Shown: piece after piece, positions 1 through 8,060 of the stretch | Numbering within the stretch: the first letter of the stretch is position 1 | Layout: each line of letters opens with the position of its first letter | Source: Bacillota bacterium | GTDB lineage: Bacteria; Bacillota; Clostridia; Christensenellales; CAG-138 | DNA length: 38,724 nucleotides | Reading direction: 5' to 3' | NCBI GenBank assembly: GCA_023451115.1 | Contig: JAEXFV010000044.1 | Coordinates: 1 to 38,724 of the forward strand | The notes under the pieces: generated by a model | Databases searched by the model: none | Seen by the model: only the letters and a program-made list of their open reading frames with translations | What the model was told of the DNA's origin: nothing | Program-made: the position numbers and the translations under genes

Positions 1-107
1 GCTAAGGGGATCCACCTGTTCCCATGCCGAACACAGAAGTTAAGCCCTTATACGCCGAAAGTACTCGCTTGGAGACGAGCTGGGAGAATAGGTAGCCGCC
101 GGTTCCC
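1..107 (+). rRNA. rrf: 5S ribosomal RNA, 5' end cut by window edge
   Basis: The 5S core is recognisable: CCCATGCCGAACACAGAAG followed by TTAAGCC, then the stem IV/V region ending CTGGGAGAATAGGTAGCCGCCGG. By comparison with the usual length of about 117 nt, roughly the first 10-12 nt of the gene lie before the window. It is probably the last gene of a 16S-23S-5S operon transcribed into the window, because a terminator follows directly. The operon context upstream cannot be seen. Confidence 0.93.
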
Positions 108-117
108 AAACGAAGAA

Positions 118-142
118 GGCCATACAACGTATGGTCTTTTTT
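118..142 (+). terminator. Rho-independent terminator of the 5S/rRNA operon
   Basis: GGCCATAC, a 3-nt loop and GTATGGTC form an 8-bp stem with one G-U pair, followed by TTTTTT. It starts about 10 nt after the 5S 3' end. Confidence 0.85.
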
Positions 143-204
143 GTTTGCAGACAGCAGACAACCCACTCGCCCGGTTCAGGGGAGAAGGGGGCAAGCCCCT
201 CCCT

Positions 205-330
205 TGGCGACACTCCGAAGGTGTGCGGGTATCCCTGGGAGAAACACTCGGGAGCGAAAGGACGCCCCCATGGGGTCGACGGGCCGCGACCATTGCACAG
301 TGGCTGGGAGAATAGATAGCCGCTGGTTCC
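205..330 (+). pseudogene. Diverged second 5S rRNA-like copy
   Basis: Positions 303-330 (GGCTGGGAGAATAGATAGCC then GCTGGTTCC) match the 3' end of the intact 5S at 79-106 with only two clear changes. Upstream, a weaker match to the 5S core can be followed: TCCC, then GAAACAC, then GGGAGCGAAAG correspond to TCCC, GAACAC and AGAAGTTAAG. The middle is heavily changed and the copy is about 12 nt longer over the comparable span. It has its own downstream terminator, like a real 5S unit. The 3' third is clear; the full-length interpretation is inference. A decayed tandem 5S gene or a variant 5S are both possible. Confidence 0.5.
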
Positions 331-340
331 TAAGCAAAGA

Positions 341-375
341 AAGAAGCACATGCACTGCATGTGCTTCTTCTTTCT
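341..375 (+). terminator. Strong, probably bidirectional terminator
   Basis: AAGAAGCACATGCA and TGCATGTGCTTCTT form a perfect 14-bp inverted repeat around one central base, flanked by A-rich and T-rich tracts. It can end the 5S-like unit on the plus strand and the carA-carB/dapF transcript on the minus strand. Between it and the carB/dapF stop codon (381-504) I see no further gene or element. Confidence 0.75.
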
Positions 376-504
376 ATTTCCCGGCAGTCAGGCTATATCC
401 CTAAGGTTTACCAAGAGGCGATACAATGCTCCCTATGCCTTCATGATCCTCTCGGCTGGTTTGGGGACAGCAAAAGAAGAGCAACTTATCCCCCTATTCA
501 AACT

Positions 505-3500
505 TTAAATATCTACAACTCCTTCAAAGGCAAGTTCAACATCGCCGGACATGCGCACGCTCCCATTTCGGCAATAGCGCACAATCAATTCTCCTCCCTG
601 CACTTTGACCGTAATATCCGTATCCCAAGCGCACAATCCGTTTTCTACTGCGGCAACCACTGCAGCGCAGGCGCCGGTGCCACAGGCCCAGGTTTCACCG
701 CTGCCACGTTCCCAAACCCGCATGCGCAGCGTGGTTTCATCCAGCATGCGCACAAATTCCGCGTTGGTGCGCTCTGGGAATATGAGAGCATGCTCCATCA
801 GCGGGCCTTCCTGCGCAAGCGGCATGGTATCCACATCATCTACAAAGGCGACAGCATGGGGATTGCCCATATTCACGCAGGTAATGCGATAGCCGCGCCC
901 CACTTGCACCGGCACGTCAACGGCGCGATCGCCAGGCAAGTTCACTGGGATGGCGGAGGGATGCAACTTCGCTTTGCCCATATCCACCGTTGCGCTTCGC
1001 ACTACGCCATTGCGCTTGCGCAGCCATACCTGCTTCAAACCGCTGGCAGTTTCCACTGTGATCGCCAGTTTGGATTTGGGGATCATTCCCAGATCATAGG
1101 CATATTTTGCAAGGCAGCGAATGGCATTTCCGGACATGCCGCCTTCCGAACCATCCAAATTGTACATCACCATTTTAAAATCGGCGATATCTGAGTCATA
1201 AAGCAGAGCTACGCCCTCGCCGCCGATGCCAAAATGCCGGTCGGACAGACGCACCGCCAAGCCTTCCGGGTTATCAACCCGTTGGGCGCGGCAATCAAAG
1301 CAGATATAGTCGTTGCCGCAGGCTTGAAATTTTGCAAATAACAGCCGCTCCCTGGTTTTGCGGCGGTGATTCAAGTCCACCAGCTCCGTATTCCATTGGG
1401 AATAACGGCTTTCCAAACAATCCGCCAGGGCATTGGCCGTGTCGATAGCGGTGAGGCAGGGAATGCTCTTTTCCACCGCTTTGCGACGGATACGCACGCT
1501 GTCCCGGGTGGGGATACGGCCCTTGGCTGAGGTGGAGACGATGTAGCCGATCTCCCCGGACTCCATCAAATGCAGGATTTCTTCGTTGCCGCTGCTGAGT
1601 TTTTGCACCTCCCGTACCGGGAGTCCGGCAGTGCGCAGCGTATTCGCATTGCCAGGGGTTGCATACAGGGCACAACCCAAAGCCAGGAACCGTTTCGCGG
1701 TTTCGCAGATTTCACGCTTATCTGTCCGCTTGACACTGAACAGCACGCCTCCTCGCCGATCCATCTGATACCCTGCTGCGCAGAGGCCTTTATACAATGC
1801 TTCCGACAGTGTGCCGGCTACGCCCAGCACTTCGCCGGTGGATTTCATCTCCGGGCCCAGCAGCGTGTCCACATCCGCCAGTTTTTCAAAGGAGAATACC
1901 GGAACTTTTACCGCTACATAAGGAGGAATAGGGTATAGCCCTGTGCCATAGCCCATGGCATGCAGGGATTCTCCCAGCATAGCCCGCGTAGCCAAATCCA
2001 CCATGGGAACGCCCGTTACCTTGCTGATATAAGGGATGGTGCGGGAAGAGCGGGGGTTGACCTCGATAACGTACAGCTCGTTTTGGTAGATCAGATATTG
2101 AATGTTTACCAACCCCTTGACCTTCAGGGAAAGAGCCAGCCGCTCTGAGCAGTCTACAATGCGCTCCAGCATGGTGTCATCCACATTCCATGCAGGATAA
2201 ACCGCGATGGAGTCGCCGGAATGAATGCCCGCCCGCTCGATATGCTCCATCACGCCGGGGATTAACACCTCTTTGCCGTCGCAAATGGCGTCTACCTCCA
2301 GCTCAGTGCCCATCAAATATTGGTCGATGAGAATGGGGTTTTCTATGCCCTGGGCCAGGATAATGGCCATATATTCCTCCACATCCTCAGGGCCGAAAGC
2401 GATAATCATATTTTGCCCGCCCAACACGTAGGAGGGACGCAACAGCACTGGATACCCCAATTGCTGGGCAACTTCCAGGGCCTGGGCTGTGGTCATCACC
2501 GTATGGCCTGCGGGGCGCTTGATGTCCAATTGCGTCAGCAACGCATCAAAACGCTCCCGGTCCTCCGCCATGTCAATGCTATCCGCAGGGGTGCCCAGGA
2601 TGCGAACCCCTTGGCTGCATAGAAAATTGGTGAGCTTGATGGCGGTTTGCCCACCAAAGGCTACCACCACGCCGTAGGGCTGTTCTGTTGCAATAACGCC
2701 CATCACATCTTCCGGGGTGAGGGGCTCAAAATACAGCCGGTCCGCCGTATCGAAATCGGTAGACACGGTTTCGGGGTTGTTATTGACGATTACTACCTCA
2801 TAGCCCTTTTCCCGCAGGGACCACACGCAGTGTACTGAGGCATAGTCGAACTCAATGCCCTGGCCAATCCGGATGGGACCGGAGCCAAACACAATAATGG
2901 TAGGCTTTTCCCTTCCTTTGCGGGACAGGAATTGGGCCGCCTCGTTTTCCTCTTCATAGGCGGCATAAAAATAGGGGGTTTCCGCCCGAAATTCCGCGGC
3001 GCAGGTATCTACCATTTTATACCCAGGCAAGAGGCGGAAGGGGATCGCCTGGCCGCTGTGGGCTTGAATGGCTTTATCCGGCCAGCCCTGGCGTTTTGCC
3101 GCCAGATACAGTGCCTGGGTCAACGGCTCCTGCTGGAGGCGGTCCTCCATTTGCGCCAGCTTTTGCAGCTTGTGAAGGAACCAGGCGTCGATGGTGGTGA
3201 TTTGATGGATGTCGTCAATGGATATGCCTGCTTTGATGGCAGCGTAAACGGTAAACAGCCGTTGATCATCACAATGATGGAGCTTTTCCAACAAAGCGGC
3301 TTGGGACAGCTCGCAAAGGCTGGGGGTATTCAAATCATAATGGCCGATTTCCGCTCCCCGCACTGCCTTCATCAATGCTTCCTCGAAGGTGGAGCCAATG
3401 GCCATCACTTCCCCGGTGGCTTTCATCTGGGTGCCCAAAGCGCGCTTGGCATAAACGAACTTGTCAAAGGGCCATTTGGGCAGCTTCACTACCACATAAT

Positions 3501-4554
3501 CCAGCGCAGGCTCAAAGCAGGCGCAGGTTTTGCCACCGGTGACAGCGTTGGGGATTTCCGGAAGGGTGTAGCCCATGGCAATGCGGGCGGCTACTTTGGC
3601 GATAGGGTAGCCGGTGGCCTTGGAAGCCAGGGCCGAGGAGCGGCTCACCCGGGGATTGACCTCAATCACCGCATATTCCAAGCTGTTTGGGTTTAGGGCG
3701 AATTGGCAGTTGCAGCCCCCTTCGATGCCCAGATAGTCGATGATGTTCAAAGCTGCGGTGCGCAGCATTTGGTACTCGGGGTTGGCCAGCGTTACCGCAG
3801 GGGCGATGACAATGCTGTCCCCGGTGTGCACGCCAACGGGGTCAAAGTTTTCCATAGAGCAGATGGTAATGCAGTTGCCAGCAGCGTCCCGCATGACCTC
3901 AAATTCGATCTCTTTCCAGCCCGCAATGCATTGCTCTACCAGCACCTGATGGATAGGGGAAAGCCGCAGCCCGTTTTCTGCAATGTCACGAAGCTCCCCT
4001 TCGGTGTAGGCAATGCCGCCACCGCTGCCTCCCAGGGTGAATGCGGGGCGGACGATGATGGGATAGCCGATGGTTTGGGCAAAGGCCAGAGCACCCTCTA
4101 AATCCTCTGTTACCACAGAGGGGATCACCGGCTGGTGGATTGCCGCCATGGCGTCCTTAAAAAGCTGCCGATCCTCCGCTTTGTCAATGGTGTCCGGCCG
4201 TGCACCCAGCAGCCGCACCCCATATTCCTCCAAGAAGCCTTCCTTGGCCAGCTGCATGGCCAGGGTAAGCCCTGTTTGCCCGCCAAGGGTTGGCAGGATG
4301 CTGTCCGGCTGCTCTTTTTTGAAGATGCTCTTTAGTATGGGCAGCGTCAGCGGCTCAAGGTAAATATGGTCCGCCATGTGGGCGTCCGTCATGATGGTAG
4401 CGGGGTTGGAATTGACCAGGATGACCTCCACACCTTCCGCTTTTAAAGCCTGGCACGCCTGGGTGCCTGCATAATCAAACTCCGCAGCCTGGCCGATCAC
4501 AATAGGGCCGGAACCGATCACCAGCGTGCGCTTGATGGATTTATCCAATGGCAT
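505..4554 (-). CDS. carB-dapF: CarB-DapF fusion: carbamoyl-phosphate synthase large chain joined to diaminopimelate epimerase
   Basis: One uninterrupted frame of 1349 residues. Residues 1-1070 are a complete CarB (family length about 1070): two ATP-grasp halves, the first opening LVIGSGPIVIGQAAEFDYAG and the second IIVFGSGPIRIGQGIEFDYA, then an MGS-like allosteric domain ending near NTELVDLNHRR. CarB makes carbamoyl phosphate for pyrimidines and arginine from bicarbonate, ATP and ammonia delivered by CarA. Residues 1071-1349 are a full-length DapF (279 residues) starting LLFAKFQACGNDYI, with the second catalytic Cys in WACGTGACA (C1291). DapF converts LL- to meso-diaminopimelate for peptidoglycan and lysine. 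The first catalytic Cys is replaced by Ser (S1141, GGMSGNAIRC). The join is a CTG codon at 1342-1344, exactly where a DapF ATG would be expected. The start overlaps carA by 14 bp and has GGAGG 8 nt upstream. A lost stop codon, sequencing error or internal re-initiation are alternatives to a true bifunctional protein. Confidence 0.92.
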   Translation of the reverse strand: MPLDKSIKRTLVIGSGPIVIGQAAEFDYAGTQACQALKAEGVEVILVNSNPATIMTDAHMADHIYLEPLTLPILKSIFKKEQPDSILPTLGGQTGLTLAMQLAKEGFLEEYGVRLLGARPDTIDKAEDRQLFKDAMAAIHQPVIPSVVTEDLEGALAFAQTIGYPIIVRPAFTLGGSGGGIAYTEGELRDIAENGLRLSPIHQVLVEQCIAGWKEIEFEVMRDAAGNCITICSMENFDPVGVHTGDSIVIAPAVTLANPEYQMLRTAALNIIDYLGIEGGCNCQFALNPNSLEYAVIEVNPRVSRSSALASKATGYPIAKVAARIAMGYTLPEIPNAVTGGKTCACFEPALDYVVVKLPKWPFDKFVYAKRALGTQMKATGEVMAIGSTFEEALMKAVRGAEIGHYDLNTPSLCELSQAALLEKLHHCDDQRLFTVYAAIKAGISIDDIHQITTIDAWFLHKLQKLAQMEDRLQQEPLTQALYLAAKRQGWPDKAIQAHSGQAIPFRLLPGYKMVDTCAAEFRAETPYFYAAYEEENEAAQFLSRKGREKPTIIVFGSGPIRIGQGIEFDYASVHCVWSLREKGYEVVIVNNNPETVSTDFDTADRLYFEPLTPEDVMGVIATEQPYGVVVAFGGQTAIKLTNFLCSQGVRILGTPADSIDMAEDRERFDALLTQLDIKRPAGHTVMTTAQALEVAQQLGYPVLLRPSYVLGGQNMIIAFGPEDVEEYMAIILAQGIENPILIDQYLMGTELEVDAICDGKEVLIPGVMEHIERAGIHSGDSIAVYPAWNVDDTMLERIVDCSERLALSLKVKGLVNIQYLIYQNELYVIEVNPRSSRTIPYISKVTGVPMVDLATRAMLGESLHAMGYGTGLYPIPPYVAVKVPVFSFEKLADVDTLLGPEMKSTGEVLGVAGTLSEALYKGLCAAGYQMDRRGGVLFSVKRTDKREICETAKRFLALGCALYATPGNANTLRTAGLPVREVQKLSSGNEEILHLMESGEIGYIVSTSAKGRIPTRDSVRIRRKAVEKSIPCLTAIDTANALADCLESRYSQWNTELVDLNHRRKTRERLLFAKFQACGNDYICFDCRAQRVDNPEGLAVRLSDRHFGIGGEGVALLYDSDIADFKMVMYNLDGSEGGMSGNAIRCLAKYAYDLGMIPKSKLAITVETASGLKQVWLRKRNGVVRSATVDMGKAKLHPSAIPVNLPGDRAVDVPVQVGRGYRITCVNMGNPHAVAFVDDVDTMPLAQEGPLMEHALIFPERTNAEFVRMLDETTLRMRVWERGSGETWACGTGACAAVVAAVENGLCAWDTDITVKVQGGELIVRYCRNGSVRMSGDVELAFEGVVDI

Positions 4555-5626
4555 GGATGACGCCTCCTTCCATCAAATCGATAAATTGGTCAAATAAAAA
4601 GCTGGTATCCAAAGGCCCTGCGCAGGCTTCCGGATGGAACTGCACGGAAAATGCCGGGAAGCGCTGGTACGCCACGCCCTCACAGGTGCCATCGTTGGCG
4701 TTGATGTAGGTCATTTGCGCGCCAGCGCCCAAACTTTCGCCTACTACGCAATAACCATGGTTTTGGCTGGTGATAAATACGCGGCCAGTTTGGGTGTTTT
4801 GCGCGGGCTGGTTGGCGCCACGGTGGCCGTATTTCATTTTACGGGTTTTGCCGCCATAGGCCAGAGCCATGAGCTGATGCCCCAGGCAAATGCCGAACAT
4901 GGGAATGCCAGTATCAAATAAAAAGCGCAGCTGCTGAATGATTTTGCTGTTTTCCGCCGGATCTCCAGGGCCGTTGGAAAGCATAATGCCCTGAGGATTG
5001 AGCGCTAGGATTTCTGCAGCCGGGGTGTTGCCGGGCACTGTGATGACCTGGCAGCCCCGTTGCAACAACATCCGGCGGATGTTGTGCTTTGCGCCAAAGT
5101 CCCATAATACCACACGCCGGCCTGCGCCCTCAGAGAAACTATGTTGGCAGGTCACGCTTTGCACCGCGCTGGTTACGGCATAGCCCTGCAATGCGGCCTG
5201 CTCCTCTGGTGTTAATTGGGGTTTGCTTTTGATCATGGCGTTCATTACGCCCCGCTCCCGTACGATACGGGTGAGCTGGCGGGTATCCACTCCCATAAGC
5301 CCTGGAATTCCCTGGGCTTTCAGATATGCATCCAGCGCTCCGGAAGAACGGAAGTTGCTTGGGGCATCGCAAAACTCTCGGGCTACATAAGCCCGTACAA
5401 AAGAACGGCCGCTTTCGAAATCCTCTGGGATTACCCCGTAATTTCCTATGAGGGGAAATGTCTGCATGACGATCTGGCCATAGTAGCTGGGGTCTGTCAG
5501 GGTTTCCAGATACCCGGTCATGCCGGTGGTAAACACCAGCTCCCCCAACGCATCCTGCTCCATCGCCCCGCAGCGTTCACCGGAAAATATCTGGCCGGTC
5601 TCCAGTATGAGATATCCCTTTTGCAT
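4541..5626 (-). CDS. carA: Carbamoyl-phosphate synthase small chain (glutamine amidotransferase subunit)
   Basis: 361 residues. CarA hydrolyses glutamine and passes ammonia to CarB. The N-terminal CPSase domain opens GYLILETGQIFSGE, followed by the typical GELVFTTGMTGYLETLTDPS. The class I amidotransferase domain carries the nucleophile in FGICLGHQLMALAYGG and the His/Glu pair in VQFHPEA. A longer frame begins at 5650, but the ATG at 5626 is preferred: it has AGGAGGG five bases upstream and fits the family N-terminus. The last codons (HAIG, stop) overlap the carB start by 14 bp, so the two chains are probably translationally coupled. No PyrR-type attenuator sequence was recognised upstream. 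Confidence 0.96.
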   Translation of the reverse strand: MQKGYLILETGQIFSGERCGAMEQDALGELVFTTGMTGYLETLTDPSYYGQIVMQTFPLIGNYGVIPEDFESGRSFVRAYVAREFCDAPSNFRSSGALDAYLKAQGIPGLMGVDTRQLTRIVRERGVMNAMIKSKPQLTPEEQAALQGYAVTSAVQSVTCQHSFSEGAGRRVVLWDFGAKHNIRRMLLQRGCQVITVPGNTPAAEILALNPQGIMLSNGPGDPAENSKIIQQLRFLFDTGIPMFGICLGHQLMALAYGGKTRKMKYGHRGANQPAQNTQTGRVFITSQNHGYCVVGESLGAGAQMTYINANDGTCEGVAYQRFPAFSVQFHPEACAGPLDTSFLFDQFIDLMEGGVIHAIG

Positions 5627-5661
5627 GCGGCCCTCCTGTTTGATTTGCAAAATTTTTTATA

Positions 5662-5667
5662 ATTATA
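5662..5667 (-). promoter_or_regulatory. Possible -10 element of the carA promoter
   Basis: On the minus strand TATAAT lies about 36 bases before the carA start in a very AT-rich stretch. No good -35 box is present at 17 bp (TTTATT). The sequence CGAATAAAAATAAAGCA (plus strand, 5678-5694) loosely resembles an ARG-box half site, which would fit an arginine-responsive carAB, but the match is weak. Confidence 0.4.
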
Positions 5668-5689
5668 CATATATTACGAATAAAAATAA

Positions 5690-5735
5690 AGCATGAGTTT
5701 CGAAAAAAATCAAAATTTTTTCGGGCACTCATGCT
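5690..5735 (-). terminator. Terminator after the MBL lipoprotein gene
   Basis: AGCATGAGT and ACTCATGCT form the outer 9-bp stem, with an inner CGAAAAAA/TTTTTTCG stem. On the minus strand it is followed by TTATTTTTATT. It lies between the MBL gene and carA and separates the two units. Confidence 0.65.
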
Positions 5736-5810
5736 AAGAAGAGAAATAATATTCAAGATATTTCGAACGTTTTATTTTCACAACAAAACAACATCCCCGG
5801 TTTATGAGAA

Positions 5811-6635
5811 TCATTGCGTAATTTGTACCTCCTTGCCATCGCTGGACAAACGGATGTCTCCCTGACGCGTTTCATACACCGCCAAGGCGGTTTGCAGGGA
5901 TAAAAGGGCCGAAAGCTCTGCATCCGGCGGGTTTTTGTCCGAGCAGGTAATCCACACATTTTGGGGTTGTGTGTATTGCAACAGCATTTCGCTTGTATCA
6001 TTATACCTGCCATGATGTGGAATTTTCAAGAGTTGATATGGCCCTTGGGAAATTTGTTTGCCTATCAGCTCCTGCGTACGGGCAGCCATGGCGTCGCCAG
6101 TAAAGAGCATACGCACGGCTCCGTGCTCCACCAGGATACAAAGGCTGTTATCATTGTCATTGTCATGCTGTGCAAGGGGGGGATAAATGGTTACGGTGGC
6201 GTCCCCTAACGTAACGGCCTGTTGCTGGGTAACCACCTGGGGCGTTATCCCCTGGGCTGCCAAAGCATCCAGATAGGCCTGATATCGTTTACCGGTTTTT
6301 TCATAACCGGGCTGCAGCACTTGGGTTACCGGCATCTGGGAAAGCACGGTTTGCGCGCTGCCGATATGGTCCTTATCAAAATGGGTGATCACCAGCGTTT
6401 GGATTTGGTGGATGCCTTCTGCCCCGAGGTTTTCCAGGATTTCCGCTCCGTCATCTTCTTCACCCAGGTCGATTACCATGGTTTCCCCATCGCAGGTGAG
6501 GATAAAGCAGTCCGCCGCTCCAATTTTAGGCGCCCGTACCACAAGGGGAGAGAAGGGGGCAGGCGATGTGCCTGCACAGGCACAAAGGCCGCCGCATAGG
6601 GTTACACAAAGCAATAAGGCAACGAGTTTGATCAT
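5811..6635 (-). CDS. Secreted or lipid-anchored MBL-fold hydrolase (ComEC C-terminal-like)
   Basis: 274 residues. The start at 6635 is chosen because AAGGAGG stands 7 bases upstream and the protein then begins with a signal peptide (MIKLVALLLCVTLCGGLCAC) that ends in a lipobox-like LCAC. The metallo-beta-lactamase fold follows, with the metal-binding motif THFDKDHIGS (HxDxDH type), a central FTGD and a late HHGRYND. This pattern is that of the soluble MBL domain of ComEC/Rec2-type proteins, found widely as stand-alone secreted hydrolases in Clostridia. The substrate is unknown (nucleic acid or phosphodiester would be a guess). The start codon overlaps the stop of the MATE gene (ATGA), so the two are translationally coupled. 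Confidence 0.8.
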   Translation of the reverse strand: MIKLVALLLCVTLCGGLCACAGTSPAPFSPLVVRAPKIGAADCFILTCDGETMVIDLGEEDDGAEILENLGAEGIHQIQTLVITHFDKDHIGSAQTVLSQMPVTQVLQPGYEKTGKRYQAYLDALAAQGITPQVVTQQQAVTLGDATVTIYPPLAQHDNDNDNSLCILVEHGAVRMLFTGDAMAARTQELIGKQISQGPYQLLKIPHHGRYNDTSEMLLQYTQPQNVWITCSDKNPPDAELSALLSLQTALAVYETRQGDIRLSSDGKEVQITQ

Positions 6636-8023
6636 GGTAAATCCTCCTTCGGGGGGAATGGAGCTTCCGACTTGCTGCAGCTGCGCAGCCGCTTTACGGC
6701 GGGAAGCAACACTGGCAGGCAAATCAAAAACGCCAGTGCATCCGCAGCTGCCTGGGTGAGCAACAAGCCGTCCAGGCCCCAGATTTGTGGCAGGATGAGG
6801 ACCAGGGGGATAAAGCATAGCCCCTGGCGGGCCATAGCCAGCACAAGGGAAGGAACGGAACGCCCGGTGGACTGAAACAGCATGGTGGCAATCATGACGG
6901 TGGCCATCAGCGGAAGGGTGACCGCCTGGTAGCGGAGAGTAGCCGCGCCTACCTGGATGACATAAGGGTCATCCCGAAACAGGCTTACCAGCCAAGGTGC
7001 GGTACACAGAAAGAGAACGCCGCACAACGTAACAAAGCCCAGCGCGGTCCACAACGTGAAATGAAAGGCCTGGTATACCCGGCTGGATTTCCCAGCCCCG
7101 TGATTGTAGCCGGAAATAGGCTGATAGCCCTGCCCATACCCAACCACCACAGCGTTAACGATCCACATGATGCGGTTTACCACAGAGAATGCGGCGATTA
7201 CGGCGTCCCCATAGGGGGCTGCTCCGTTGTTGAGCAATATGGAAGCAAAGCTGGCCAACCCCTGCCGGAAGAAGGAGGGGATGCCAATGCGCAGCAGCTC
7301 GTAATACATGGGCCAGGTGGGGGTAAAGAGACGGAACTTCAGCGACAGCGCGCTGCCGCCCAGCAGATAAAAGGAGAGCAGCAACAAAAAACTGACGGCC
7401 TGCCCAATTGCGGTGGCAAGGCCTGCGCCCCCTACTCCCATATGAAACGTAAAGATGCAGATGGGGTCCAGAATGATATTGAGCACAGCCCCTGCGGACA
7501 TGCCGATGAGCGCTTTGACAGCGCTGCCTTCTGCGCGCAGCGCATTGTTCATCACATAGGAGCCTGCAAACAGTGGGGAAGCGGCATAAATATAACAGGC
7601 ATACTGCTTTGCATAGGGGAGGATGGTTTCCGTAGCGCCGAAGAGGCGAAGCACACCATCAAAAAACAGCAGCCCAAAAGCGCCGTATATGGCCCCCATG
7701 AGCATGGCGGAAAACAGCGCAGTGGTCATGGTGCGGGAGGCGGTTTCCACATCGTCCCGCCCCAGCAGGCGGGAAATATAGCTGGTGGCCCCATGGGCGA
7801 AAACAAAGGACAATGCCTGCAACAGCGTGGTAATGGGAAACACGATCCCCACGGCGCCTGTAGCGGAATTGCCCAGCTGGCCCACAAACAGTGTATCCGC
7901 CATGTTGTAAATCGCGCCTACCAGCATGCTGATGATGGATGGCAGCGCAACGGAGGGGATAAGCCGGCCCATGGGGTCGTTGAGCATATGGGTGCGGCGG
8001 GCGGCCTGGTCGATGGCTTGCAT
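6632..8023 (-). CDS. MATE family efflux transporter
   Basis: 463 residues, usual MATE length. The N-terminal signature DPMGRLIPSVALPSIISMLV followed by YNMADTLFVGQLG is typical of the NorM/DinF-type multidrug and toxin extrusion family, with two six-helix halves. The family exports cationic drugs or metabolites by Na+ or H+ antiport across the cytoplasmic membrane; the substrate here cannot be read from the sequence. A G-rich Shine-Dalgarno (AGGGGGA) precedes the start. It follows the NUDIX gene after 37 bases and overlaps the MBL gene by 4 bases, which suggests a three-gene transcript. Confidence 0.9.
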   Translation of the reverse strand: MQAIDQAARRTHMLNDPMGRLIPSVALPSIISMLVGAIYNMADTLFVGQLGNSATGAVGIVFPITTLLQALSFVFAHGATSYISRLLGRDDVETASRTMTTALFSAMLMGAIYGAFGLLFFDGVLRLFGATETILPYAKQYACYIYAASPLFAGSYVMNNALRAEGSAVKALIGMSAGAVLNIILDPICIFTFHMGVGGAGLATAIGQAVSFLLLLSFYLLGGSALSLKFRLFTPTWPMYYELLRIGIPSFFRQGLASFASILLNNGAAPYGDAVIAAFSVVNRIMWIVNAVVVGYGQGYQPISGYNHGAGKSSRVYQAFHFTLWTALGFVTLCGVLFLCTAPWLVSLFRDDPYVIQVGAATLRYQAVTLPLMATVMIATMLFQSTGRSVPSLVLAMARQGLCFIPLVLILPQIWGLDGLLLTQAAADALAFLICLPVLLPAVKRLRSCSKSEAPFPPKEDLP

Positions 8024-8060
8024 AAGAAAAAGATCCCCCTGTTTTCAGATCACCATTGGT

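Noticed and set aside
361..1194. Long plus-strand frame opposite the DapF part
   Set aside because: It is antisense to a clear DapF domain, has no ribosome site and reads as low-quality His/Ile-rich sequence; it is a shadow frame of GC-rich coding DNA.
5627..5760. PyrR-binding attenuator upstream of carA
   Set aside because: No PyrR anti-antiterminator consensus is present; the large hairpin lies upstream of the likely promoter and fits a terminator of the previous gene.
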